64,000 nt of DNA. Source: CAVOHU01 sp963843385 (lineage in GTDB: Bacteria; Acidobacteriota; Vicinamibacteria; Vicinamibacterales; JAKQTR01). Under the pieces are notes generated by a model, which was not told where the DNA came from, ran no database searches, and saw only the letters and a program-made list of their open reading frames with translations. The position numbers and the translations under genes were made by a program. Of the stretch, positions 43,172-50,764 are shown one piece after another (position 1 is the first letter of the stretch; every line of letters begins with the position of its first letter). Location: NCBI GenBank assembly GCA_963843385.1, contig CAWJJY010000006.1, positions 1-64,000 of the forward strand, written 5' to 3'.

Positions 43172-45433
43172 TCAACGAACGGGCGGGACGAGCCGTCCCA
43201 GCTCTGCCGCTGCCTGGTTCACGAGAGCGGCCTCGCGCTCGAGTGCCCTGGCCGCGCGCGCGATCTCGGCATCGACTGAGTCGTAGTGTTTCTGCTCGAT
43301 GTCCTCGCGCACGCCGGGCACCGTCTTGACGTCGTACCCGGTATAGAAACCCGGCGCGTACAACAGGTGGCGATACCACTCCCGGTGCGGGAGGCCGGAC
43401 GGGTCCAGCAGCTGCCGCTCGCTCTGGATCAGCTTCGCGTTGACCGCGCGGATGCCGGCGGCGTGAGTGTCGAGCTTCGCCGAGGCGCTGGCCACGGCCT
43501 TCTTGTATCGCTCCGCCGCAGCCGTCAGCGCCGTGGAAGCGTTCTCGAGGGGCGCGAAATTCAGCGCCGGCGGCACCGCTTCGGCGACTGGCGCCAAGAG
43601 CGGCCGCTTCGGATCGCGAGTGGCCGCGAACACGCCCTCCTCGATCTGGCGATTGCGCTCGAGCACCTCGTCCTGCCGGCGCTTGAGCAGCGCCTGCAGA
43701 TCATCGACGTACCCCTTCACCGTCTCGGCCAGGCGCGTGAAGTCGAACGGGAGAAGGTCCGCATCAGCCAGCCGGATGACGGCGGTGCCCACGGTCTGTG
43801 CGGCCAGCCGGCCATAGGCGAAGTCGGTGTCATCGAAATGCGTGTAGTGGTAGAAGTCGTCGTAGATGGAGTGGTAGCTCCCGCTGTCGTCCTCGCCGCC
43901 GTAGCCGAGGTTCAGCGTCGGGACGCCGCTGTGCTGGAGAAACGGCGTGAAGTCCGAGCCGGAGCCGAGCGCGCCGATCCGCAGATCGCCGCGCGTGCGC
44001 GCCTCGCGACGCGCCTCGGCCGTTCCGTTCTCAATCGCTGCCGCCTGCAATCGCGCCCACGCGGTGATCTTCGTTTCGGGATCTTCGACCGATCGTGCCA
44101 CGTTGTTGATGAACGACTCGAGCGTGTGCGATCCGGCCATGCTGAAGTAGCCGCGGCCGTTGCCATCGGTGTTGATGTACACCGCCGCGTGGTCCTCGAG
44201 TTCGGCGCCGTGCGCTTCCACCCACTCGGTGGAGCCCAGCAGCGCGGGCTCCTCACCGTCCCACGCCGCGTAGATGATCGTCCGCTTCGGTTGCCACCCC
44301 TGTTTGCGCAGTTCGCCGAGCGCGCGCGCCTCCTCGAGCTCGGCGGAGATGCCGCTGACCGGGTCGCTCGCGCCGTTCACCCAGGCGTCGTGATGGTTGC
44401 CACGGATGATCCACTCGTCGGGATAGGTTGAGCCGGGCAACCGCGCGATCACGTCGTAGATCGGCGTGATGGTCCAGTTGAAGGCAAGCTTGAGGTGCAC
44501 GCTGGCGGGCCCGGGACCGATGCGATAGGTGATCGGGAGCGCGCCCCGCCAGTCGGCGGGCGCGACCGGACCGGCCAGCGCGGCGAGCAGCGGCTGCGCA
44601 TCGCCGTAGGAAATCGGCAGCACGGGAATCCGCATGATCGTCGGCGCATCGGCGACGGCCAGCCGCCTGGCCTCGGCCGTGGCGCCAACACCGGGCGTGA
44701 GCGGGTCGCCCGGGTAGACAGGCATGTCCATGACGCTGCCGCGCTGCACGCCGTCGCGCGGCCGCATCGGTCCGTCCGGGAAAACCTCGCCCCTGAAATA
44801 CCCATCGTCCCGCGGATCGGAGTAGATCAGGCAGCCGACGGCGCCGTGTTCGGCGGCGACCTTCGGCTTGATGCCGCGCCACGAGGCGCCGTATCGCGCG
44901 ATGACGATCGCACCCTTGACCGAAACGCCGAGCCGCTCGAGCTGCTCGTAGTCCACGGGCCTGCCATAGTTCACGTAGACCAGCGGAGCGGTGACGTCGC
45001 CGTCGGCCGAGTACGCGTTGTAGGAGGGAAGCTGCTCGGCCTTTTGCGCGGAGGTGGGATCCGAGGGCACGGCCGGCTCCTCGAGCTTCGCGACGAACCG
45101 GGTGGGCGCCACCAGTTCGAGCAGGCGCGTCTTAGGCGTGGGAAACAGGACGTCGAACCGTTCGATCTTCGCGTCCCAGCCCCATTCCTTGAACCTCGCC
45201 AGCAACCACTCGGCGTTCTCCTTGTCGTAGGGGGAACCGACGTGGTGCGGCCGGGCGCTCAAGCGCTCGTCGTACCCACGGATGTTGGCCGCCGCTGGCA
45301 GCGCGCGGAATGCGGTCTCCCACCGCTCCCCTGACGAAGCTGCAGCCTGCGGCGACTGGGCGTTGGGGCTCGACACCGCGGCAACAGCTGCCGCGATCGC
45401 GACAAGGAATCGACAGCCTCGATGAGTCGTCAT
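43172..45433 (-). CDS. M28-family zinc peptidase, glutamate carboxypeptidase II-like
   Basis: A 753-residue exported metallopeptidase starting MTTHRGCRFLVAIAAAVAAV. It has a PA (protease-associated) insert around residues 160-270 (VKGAIVIARYGASWRG). The two-zinc site is visible: GNHHDAWVNGASDPVSG, AWDGEEPALLGSTEW, YINTDGNGRG and the late histidine in SYHSIYDDFY. C-terminal helices resemble the transferrin-receptor dimerisation domain. It would release amino acids from peptides in the periplasm. The ATG at 45433 has GGGAG upstream. Confidence 0.9.
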   Translation of the reverse strand: MTTHRGCRFLVAIAAAVAAVSSPNAQSPQAAASSGERWETAFRALPAAANIRGYDERLSARPHHVGSPYDKENAEWLLARFKEWGWDAKIERFDVLFPTPKTRLLELVAPTRFVAKLEEPAVPSDPTSAQKAEQLPSYNAYSADGDVTAPLVYVNYGRPVDYEQLERLGVSVKGAIVIARYGASWRGIKPKVAAEHGAVGCLIYSDPRDDGYFRGEVFPDGPMRPRDGVQRGSVMDMPVYPGDPLTPGVGATAEARRLAVADAPTIMRIPVLPISYGDAQPLLAALAGPVAPADWRGALPITYRIGPGPASVHLKLAFNWTITPIYDVIARLPGSTYPDEWIIRGNHHDAWVNGASDPVSGISAELEEARALGELRKQGWQPKRTIIYAAWDGEEPALLGSTEWVEAHGAELEDHAAVYINTDGNGRGYFSMAGSHTLESFINNVARSVEDPETKITAWARLQAAAIENGTAEARREARTRGDLRIGALGSGSDFTPFLQHSGVPTLNLGYGGEDDSGSYHSIYDDFYHYTHFDDTDFAYGRLAAQTVGTAVIRLADADLLPFDFTRLAETVKGYVDDLQALLKRRQDEVLERNRQIEEGVFAATRDPKRPLLAPVAEAVPPALNFAPLENASTALTAAAERYKKAVASASAKLDTHAAGIRAVNAKLIQSERQLLDPSGLPHREWYRHLLYAPGFYTGYDVKTVPGVREDIEQKHYDSVDAEIARAARALEREAALVNQAAAELGRLVPPVR

Positions 45434-45451
45434 GGATGTGCTCCCTGATGC

Positions 45452-45480
45452 ATTCTCCTGTCCGGACGGGCGGTTGGCAA
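45452..45480 (-). promoter_or_regulatory. sigma-70-type promoter of the peptidase-oxidoreductase pair
   Basis: TTGCCA (45480-45475), 17 bp, GAGAAT (45457-45452) on the minus strand: five and four matches of six. The start would lie near 45446, about 13 nt before the ATG. Confidence 0.45.
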
Positions 45481-45626
45481 GAGTCCTGCTCTGAAGGTGA
45501 CTCCCGATGACCGGATTGGCGGGGGCGACGGGATCAGATCGATCCGGACCCATGGGAATCCCGACTGCCACAGGCCGGGCCTCGTCGGCGCTCGGCCTGG
45601 TGGAGCGAGGAACCACGGCGAGAGTG

Positions 45627-46542
45627 TCACGTGCCCGGTTTCAGGTGGTGGGCGCTAAAAGCAGGGCGCGAAGGCACGGTGCCTCGCACGGCCCACGCGC
45701 GTGCGCGGAGCACGATCGGACGGTCGGGACCGTCACCGATGAGGCGCCGGCGCAATCGCAGCCGCAGTTGCTCGCGGTCGCTCGGGGTGAGCGTGGCCGC
45801 GAACGCGCCCGCCGGCCCTTGCTTCTCGAGGAACGGGGACCAGTAGTCGTCGAACGAGGCGAAGCGGGTTTCGATTGTCAGTGCTTCTTCCGCCACGTCC
45901 TGGAGCCGATGTTCGCGCCAGAGCGCTGCAAGCTCCCCCTTGCGGCAGAGTGGCATGTGCCGCTCGTCGCGCGCGTCCATGCCGGGACTGAGCGCTATCG
46001 CCTCGTCCCAGATACACGCGCAGCATCTCCATGCCCTCTCCGTAGTCCCATACTGCAGCGGCCACCTCGCCGCCGGGCCGCGTCACGCGGATCATCTCGT
46101 CGAGAGCCTTTGCCGGACTGGGGATGAAGTTGACCACGAGCAGCGCGAGCGTTCGATTGAACGTGCCACCGGCGAACCGTAGCTGCTGAGCGTCACCGAC
46201 CTCGAAGCGTACGAGGTCCCGTTTGTTGTGCGCCTGGGCGAAGGCGACAAACGGCGCCGCAAAATCAACGCCGAAGATGCGGCTCGATGGCGCAACGACG
46301 CCGACGGCGGAAGTCAGCGCGCCGGTTCCCGATCCGACGTCCAATACCGCGTCGCCGTCACGAACCCCGGCGAATCGCACGAACAGCGCGGCGAGCTCGT
46401 GGCTCCATCGGCCCATGAAGCGCTCGTACGACTCGCCCTCGGAGAACATCGCGCTCTGCGCGCCGCCTTGCGGGCGCACGAATGCCGACGCGGTGACGGC
46501 GATAGACGACGCGATCGCAAGCGCGCGCAACAGCCCGGCCAT
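45627..46542 (-). pseudogene. SAM-dependent methyltransferase, one frameshift
   Basis: Class I methyltransferase of about 305 residues. DAVLDVGSGTGALTSAV is the SAM loop, followed by IFGVDFAAPFVAFA, VGDAQQLRF and MIRVTRPGGEVAAAVWDYG. The frame breaks near 46011; using two G instead of three in TGGGACG continues as DEAIALSPGMDARDERHMPL to 45627. Start choice: the ATG at 46542 has an excellent GGAGGTG site but adds a signal-peptide-like AFV...RALAIASSIAVTASA segment; an ATG at 46449 starts directly at the conserved SYERFMGRW. The protein could be envelope-located if the first is used. Substrate unknown. Confidence 0.8.
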
Positions 46543-46881
46543 GGCCACCTCCAGGAGTTCCCTCGAGCAGGATAGCGCGTTTTGAAAGTGAAACGATCGG
46601 GCCGATTGACGTTCATTTTCGGGACGGGTACCAGCCATCCTCGCCGGTCCCGTCCCGCACCCCTGTCCGCATGGAATACCGCCGCGCCCTCCGTGGTATG
46701 GTCGAAATCGGGGGGCATCCATGGTCATGAGCAACGCCGGTCGAGGGGCCTTCAAGCCCGACGGGCACCGGTGTGCGATCTGGGCTGTCCCGGCTCGGTT
46801 TGTCGCAGCAGACGCGCCGGTCCGGCCCTGTCGGCCGCGCCGACGTCGGTACAGGCAACGCTGTGAGAAAGAGAGGTCACT
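46543..46881. other. 339-bp divergent intergenic region
   Basis: Between the methyltransferase and the VOC gene. A TTGACG at 46607 with a poor -10 is the only plus-strand promoter hint. Nothing else is seen. Confidence 0.35.
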
Positions 46882-47375
46882 ATGGCACGAGCGAAGAACG
46901 CTGTCCCGGAGGGGTACCACACGGTTACGCCGCAGCTCACACTCGACAACGCCGGCCAGGCCATCGAGTGGTACAAGAAGGCGCTCGGTGCGGAGGAGAA
47001 GGGGCGGGCAGTCGGCCCGGACGGAAAGATTCTGCACGCGGAGCTGCAAATCGGCGATTCCAAGATCATGGTGAACGACGCGTTATGGGCGGGAAGGGCC
47101 CCAGGGCTCTCGGCGGTTCGCCGGCTGCCCTCTGGATCTACGTGGAGGACTGCGACGCGCTGTTCAATCGCGCCGTGGCCGCAGGCGCAGAAGTGTTCGG
47201 GCAGATGGGGGCGATGGCGAACCAGTTCTGGGGCGATCGCTCCGGGACCTTCACGGACCCGCACGGGTACCAGTGGACGATTGCCACGCACAAGGAGGAT
47301 CTCTCACCCAACGAGCTGGAGGTGCGGCAGGCTGAGTGGATGAAGCAGGTCGCATCGCAGGGCAAGCGCACCTAG
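46882..47375 (+). pseudogene. VOC-superfamily (glyoxalase/PhnB-like) protein, one frameshift
   Basis: About 163 residues of a PhnB-type VOC protein. First part: YHTVTPQLTLDNAGQAIEWY, KKALGAEEKGR, KILHAELQIGDSKIMVND. The frame then shifts by one base near 47088 and resumes as MGGKGPRALGGSPAALWIYV and DCDALFNRAVAAGAEVF, ending with QFWGDRSGTFTDPHGYQWT, the usual C-terminal signature. These small metal-binding folds often act as dioxygenase, resistance or unknown proteins. The ATG follows AGAGAGG. Confidence 0.83.
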
Positions 47376-47377
47376 TG

Positions 47378-47477
47378 GCTCACGTGGGTTGGGAGGCTCG
47401 CCCCGGGCACGCGGGCTAGAGATCTGCCGGCTGCATTCCCGGCCGGACCTAACTCAACTGGAGCGCCGGGGTAAGAA
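47378..47477 (+). repeat. dispersed repeat, copy 1
   Basis: About 100 bp containing TGGGTTGGGAG, GCTCGCCCCGGGCACGCGGG, ATTCCCGGC, AACTCAA and GAGCGCCGGGGT in that order. The same blocks in the same order occur on the minus strand at 63761-63862, separated by diverged sequence. It lies just after the VOC stop. No gene is seen from 47376 to 47664. Confidence 0.75.
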
Positions 47478-47664
47478 GCTGGTCGTCGGCCTCGCCGGCT
47501 TGCTGCCGGCGGGGCCACGGCGGTCTTGTGCTTCGTTCAAACCACCCGCCTGGAACAGGCCGGATAAGCGCCCCGTTCCTCCGCGTTTGCGTGTAAGGTG
47601 GCAGGACACATCCGCTGTGCGCAGACTCCCGGCCCCACAGCATACGCAGGCCTGAAGGGATTAC

Positions 47665-48336
47665 ATGAAAAGCGCCTGGTCGGTTCCGCTCGCCGTTGCC
47701 CTGCTCGTACTCCTGGCGGACTGCGGTGGCGGTTCCAAGCCCGGGCCCGGCCCCGGGCCCGGCCCCGTCGACCCGCCCGCTCCCGTCGGGCGCACGTTCC
47801 AGCCGCTGGAGTTCCCTTTCGCCGACCCGCGGGTCGTCGTGCGGATGGCCTCCTGGGGCATCCCGAACTGGAGCGGCAGCGAGCCGCACAACGGCATCGA
47901 CCTGGTGGTGGACAGCCGGTTGACATCGGTCGCGATCGTGTCGCCGACCGCCGGCGAGGTGCGGTCCGTGACCAGTTCGGAAAATCCGTTCTCGAACCCC
48001 CCGGGCCAGCTCATGGTCACCATCGCCATCCGCGTAAATGACGAGTGGACCGTGGATCTCGTGCTCGAGCCGGGCACCGTGGATCCGGCGCTCAAGGCCG
48101 CGCAGCTCGCCGCGGTGCGGGTCCAGGTCGGCCAGACGGTCAGTGTCGGCACCCCCGTGGTCGATCTCTTCGTCGGATCGCTCGGCTACCCGCACCTTCA
48201 TTACATGATCGAACGCGGCCGCAGCACCGTCTGTGCGTATGCGAACTCCTCGGAGAGTGCAAAACGCACGATTGAGTCGTTCGTGACGATGCTGAACAGC
48301 AACGTTCCCGGCGGTCAGATCTGCGTCGGCCAGTAG
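47665..48336 (+). CDS. M23/LytM-like peptidase-fold lipoprotein
   Basis: A 223-residue protein with a lipoprotein-like signal (LLVLLADCGGG) and a proline/glycine linker of repeated PG units. The rest is an M23-like domain: HNGIDLVVDS supplies the first His/Asp zinc ligands, GYPHLHYMI the HxH motif, and VGQTVSVGTPV the usual connecting strand. All catalytic residues appear present, so a peptidoglycan endopeptidase at the envelope is possible, though the domain is divergent. The ATG follows GAAGGGA. It stands alone. Confidence 0.72.
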   Translation: MKSAWSVPLAVALLVLLADCGGGSKPGPGPGPGPVDPPAPVGRTFQPLEFPFADPRVVVRMASWGIPNWSGSEPHNGIDLVVDSRLTSVAIVSPTAGEVRSVTSSENPFSNPPGQLMVTIAIRVNDEWTVDLVLEPGTVDPALKAAQLAAVRVQVGQTVSVGTPVVDLFVGSLGYPHLHYMIERGRSTVCAYANSSESAKRTIESFVTMLNSNVPGGQICVGQ

Positions 48337-48409
48337 CCCTGGAGAACCGTGCAATTGAACCGGACGGAGGATGAACCGTGCAGTTGGCCCTCCAGCCGCC
48401 CTCTTGCGT

Positions 48410-48891
48410 CTAGGCTTCCGCGAGCCCCAACCGTGACAGGTAGTCGTAGGTGTGGTCGTAGAACTCAGGTGCTCTCGTGGGGTCGGTCGCATCGCCCTTG
48501 GGCACGAAGATCACCATACCCTGTCGAGCGCGTAGTCCCATGCCTGGTTGTAGTCTGCGAGATGGTATTCCCGTTCGCCGCACTTGAATTCGATCGGGAA
48601 GATCGCGGCTCCGCTGACGAGGACGGCATCGATGCGGCTCCCAAGGCGCGGGACGTCGAACTCCAGGTAGAGCGTGCCAGGTACCCCGTTCAGAGCGTCC
48701 TTCAGGACCCGGACTTCTTCGTCCCAGGCGTCTCGCTGCTGCTCGTCAAGCGTGAAAGAGTGCGCGCGGGCGAGCTTCCCGAGGACAACTGCACAATCGT
48801 GTGATACGAATTCCGGGACAGACGCCACGTAGTACGCAGACGCGCGACTTCGCGGGACCTGGTGCGTCACGAGCGGGAGCATAGCACACAC
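48410..48891 (-). pseudogene. DUF2075/schlafen-like helicase gene with internal deletion
   Basis: Only the two ends of a much larger gene remain. The N-terminal 125 residues (48517-48891) contain the nuclease-like RIDAVLVSGAAIFPIEFKCG of the DUF2075 family and stop at WDYALDRVW. In another frame directly following is MVIFVPKGDATDPTRAPEFY with DHTYDYLSRLGLAEA-stop, the usual last 35 residues of the same family. The helicase core of several hundred residues is missing at about 48517. This is a deletion scar, not a frameshift. DUF2075 proteins are often linked with phage defence. Confidence 0.75.
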
Positions 48892-48932
48892 ATTTCGGCG
48901 GTTCGCGGACCGGATCGGGCCGTGTCGGCCGG

Positions 48933-48959
48933 TTGAGGCGGTTATCGACTTGTGATAAT
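48933..48959 (+). promoter_or_regulatory. promoter and possible operator of the HigBA pair
   Basis: TGTGATAAT (48951-48959) is an extended -10; TTGAGG at 48933 is a -35 candidate at a short 15-bp spacing. TTATC (48942-48946) and GATAA (48954-48958) form an inverted repeat over the -10, a typical place for toxin-antitoxin autoregulation. The mRNA would begin within a few bases of the ATG at 48969. Confidence 0.45.
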
Positions 48960-48968
48960 CTCGAAACG

Positions 48969-49259
48969 ATGATCCGGTCGTTTGGCAATCGGCTTGCCGA
49001 AGACGTGTTTGACGACCGCCGAGCTCCTGCGATCAAACGCTTGCCGCCGGCCCTTTACCAGTCGGCCCGCCGAAAGCTGCTGTACCTGCACGAGGCGGAA
49101 GATCTGCGCGACCTCCGGGTGCCGCCAGGCAATAGACTCGAAGCGCTCAAAGGCGATCGTGCGGGCTCCTTCGCGATCCGGATCAACGACCGGTGGCGCG
49201 TGGTATTCCGGTGGGAGTCCGGCCAGGCGTTCGAGGTCACCATCGTGGACTATCACTGA
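48969..49259 (+). CDS. higB: HigB-like toxin (RelE superfamily)
   Basis: A 96-residue RelE/HigB-type mRNA interferase. It starts MIRSFGNRLAEDVFDDRRAP, the conserved plasmid-killer start, has LLYLHEAEDLRDLRVPPGN and ends with the catalytic-region IRINDRWRVVFRWESGQAFE. It would cleave ribosome-bound mRNA unless neutralised. The gene is 9 bp before the antitoxin, in the toxin-first order usual for HigBA. A longer frame from 48933 is rejected because it precedes the predicted transcript start. Confidence 0.9.
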   Translation: MIRSFGNRLAEDVFDDRRAPAIKRLPPALYQSARRKLLYLHEAEDLRDLRVPPGNRLEALKGDRAGSFAIRINDRWRVVFRWESGQAFEVTIVDYH

Positions 49260-49268
49260 GGCTCGATC

Positions 49269-49538
49269 ATGCGTGCGCCAAAGAACCCGATCCACCCGGG
49301 CAGAATGCTGCTGGAGGAATTCCTCAGGCCTGCCGGCGAAACACAGGCGGCGTTTGCGGCTCGTATCGGTTGGACTCGCGCCCGTCTCAACGAGTTCATC
49401 CGGGCCAAGCGGGGTGTCACCGCCGCCGCCGCATTGGACCTTGCCGACGCGCTCGGTACCTCCGGCAAGATCTGGATGAATCTGCAGGCGACATGGGACC
49501 TTGACGTCGAGGCGAAACGTCGTCATCGCGCGGCGTGA
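49269..49538 (+). CDS. higA: HigA-like antitoxin, XRE-type DNA-binding
   Basis: An 89-residue antitoxin. NPIHPGRMLLEEFLRPAG is the diagnostic HigA start, followed by the helix-turn-helix TQAAFAARIGWTRARLNEF and the RGVTAAAALDLADALGTS segment. It should bind HigB and repress the shared promoter, where an inverted repeat covers the -10. The pair sits beside the deleted DUF2075 gene. The next 105 bp (49539-49643) hold nothing recognisable. Confidence 0.9.
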   Translation: MRAPKNPIHPGRMLLEEFLRPAGETQAAFAARIGWTRARLNEFIRAKRGVTAAAALDLADALGTSGKIWMNLQATWDLDVEAKRRHRAA

Positions 49539-49643
49539 CTCATCAATGGGCTCGGCTCCGCAGCTGCGAGAGCGCCAGGACACGCACTATCAGCGCGGGG
49601 GCGCGTCGGAGGCGCCTTGGGAAGAATCCGCTCGAGCATGTGA

Positions 49644-50045
49644 TCACTCCGACCCGAGCGGCGTGCCGGCGCCCGGCGCGCTAACGGCCCCTTTGTTGTC
49701 GCTGGTGGCCGGGTCGAAGCCGCACCGTTCGCGCAGGCGCTGCCGGAATCGGTCGCGCTCTTCAGGCGTCATCTGGTCCCAGCGCTCGCCCACTCGATCG
49801 GCCACGCGGTCAACAATGCGACGGCGGGCATTGGCGCGGGAGCCCCCGTGGAATCCAAAGCCGCCGAAGAGGATCCGGCACAGGGCGAGAAGCCCCAGCC
49901 CCTGCCAGAAGGTGATCTGGCCCCAACCGAAGAGCGGCGGCAGCAGCCAGTTCCACAACAGCTTCACGACTTCGCCGCCGATGAACGTGAACAGCAGGAT
50001 TCCCAGGAGCGCCGCCGGCGCGATGAAGATCCATTTCTTTCTCAT
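49644..50045 (-). CDS. small membrane protein downstream of ECF sigma factor
   Basis: A 133-residue protein with two hydrophobic segments (APAALLGILLFTFIGGEVV and WQGLGLLALCRILFGGFGF), then a basic stretch and a motif WDQMTPEERDRFRQRLRERC common in small acidobacterial and proteobacterial membrane proteins paired with sigma factors. It begins 10 bp after the sigma-factor stop, with GAGGAA upstream. It might be a membrane-bound partner or anti-sigma factor, but no anti-sigma domain is recognised. Confidence 0.7.
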   Translation of the reverse strand: MRKKWIFIAPAALLGILLFTFIGGEVVKLLWNWLLPPLFGWGQITFWQGLGLLALCRILFGGFGFHGGSRANARRRIVDRVADRVGERWDQMTPEERDRFRQRLRERCGFDPATSDNKGAVSAPGAGTPLGSE

Positions 50046-50055
50046 GGTCGGTTCC

Positions 50056-50682
50056 TCATGATGTCGTCAATTCGTCGTAGGTGTCCTGCAGGCGCTCGCG
50101 CAGGTGCAGCACCGCGTAGCGTTTGCGCGAGAGCAGCGTGTTCACGCTCACGCCGGTTTCGGCGGCCATCTCCTTGAAGCTGCGCCCTTCCAGCTCGTGC
50201 GCAATGAACACCTCCCGCTGCTCCTTGGGCAGTTCGCTGACCGCCAGCTCGAGTTCATCGAGAAGCACGTTGCGGGCGTAGAGCGCCTCCGGCCCGGCGT
50301 CGGGAGACGGCAGCAGATCTTCCAGCTGCAGCAGGCCTTCGTCCCCGTCCGCGACGGCGGCATCGCTGAATCTCTCCGGCCTCTTCTTGCGGAACAGATC
50401 GGTGATGCGGTTGCGCGCCACGCGAAACAGCCAGCCGGTGACGTGCTCGATCGGCATCAGCAGGCGGTTCGCTTCCACCAGCTCGTAGAAGACGTCCTGC
50501 AGGATGTCCTCGGCGTCGCGCGCGTCCGGCACCCGCCGGCGGATGAAGTTCCGCAGCCGGGACTGCTCCCGCTTGACCACATCGGAGATCCGCTGGTCCT
50601 GCTCGAGTGTCATCGGGTTCGGCCCGGGGTCCCCGGCGCGCGGCATACGCGCGCTGGGGTGGGGGCTCGCCGCGTCATTCAT
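50056..50682 (-). CDS. ECF-type RNA polymerase sigma factor
   Basis: Sigma-70 family, extracytoplasmic-function type, up to 208 residues. Region 2: FIRRRVPDARDAEDILQDVF and VTGWLFRVARNRITDLFRKK. Region 4: LPKEQREVFIAHELEGRSFK and MAAETGVSVNTLLSRKRYAV. Start is uncertain: ATG at 50682 has no ribosome site, and internal ATGs at 50646 and 50613 are alternatives, the last (MTLEQDQRISDVV) being closest to the conserved domain. TACAAT at 50720-50715 may be a -10 element. Followed by a small membrane protein. Confidence 0.85.
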   Translation of the reverse strand: MNDAASPHPSARMPRAGDPGPNPMTLEQDQRISDVVKREQSRLRNFIRRRVPDARDAEDILQDVFYELVEANRLLMPIEHVTGWLFRVARNRITDLFRKKRPERFSDAAVADGDEGLLQLEDLLPSPDAGPEALYARNVLLDELELAVSELPKEQREVFIAHELEGRSFKEMAAETGVSVNTLLSRKRYAVLHLRERLQDTYDELTTS

Positions 50683-50764
50683 CTACTGATGTAGACGAAT
50701 GAGGGGGTGCGGATATTGTAGGGTCATCAGGATTCGGAGGACGATCGCTCTGAATTCGGCTGGA

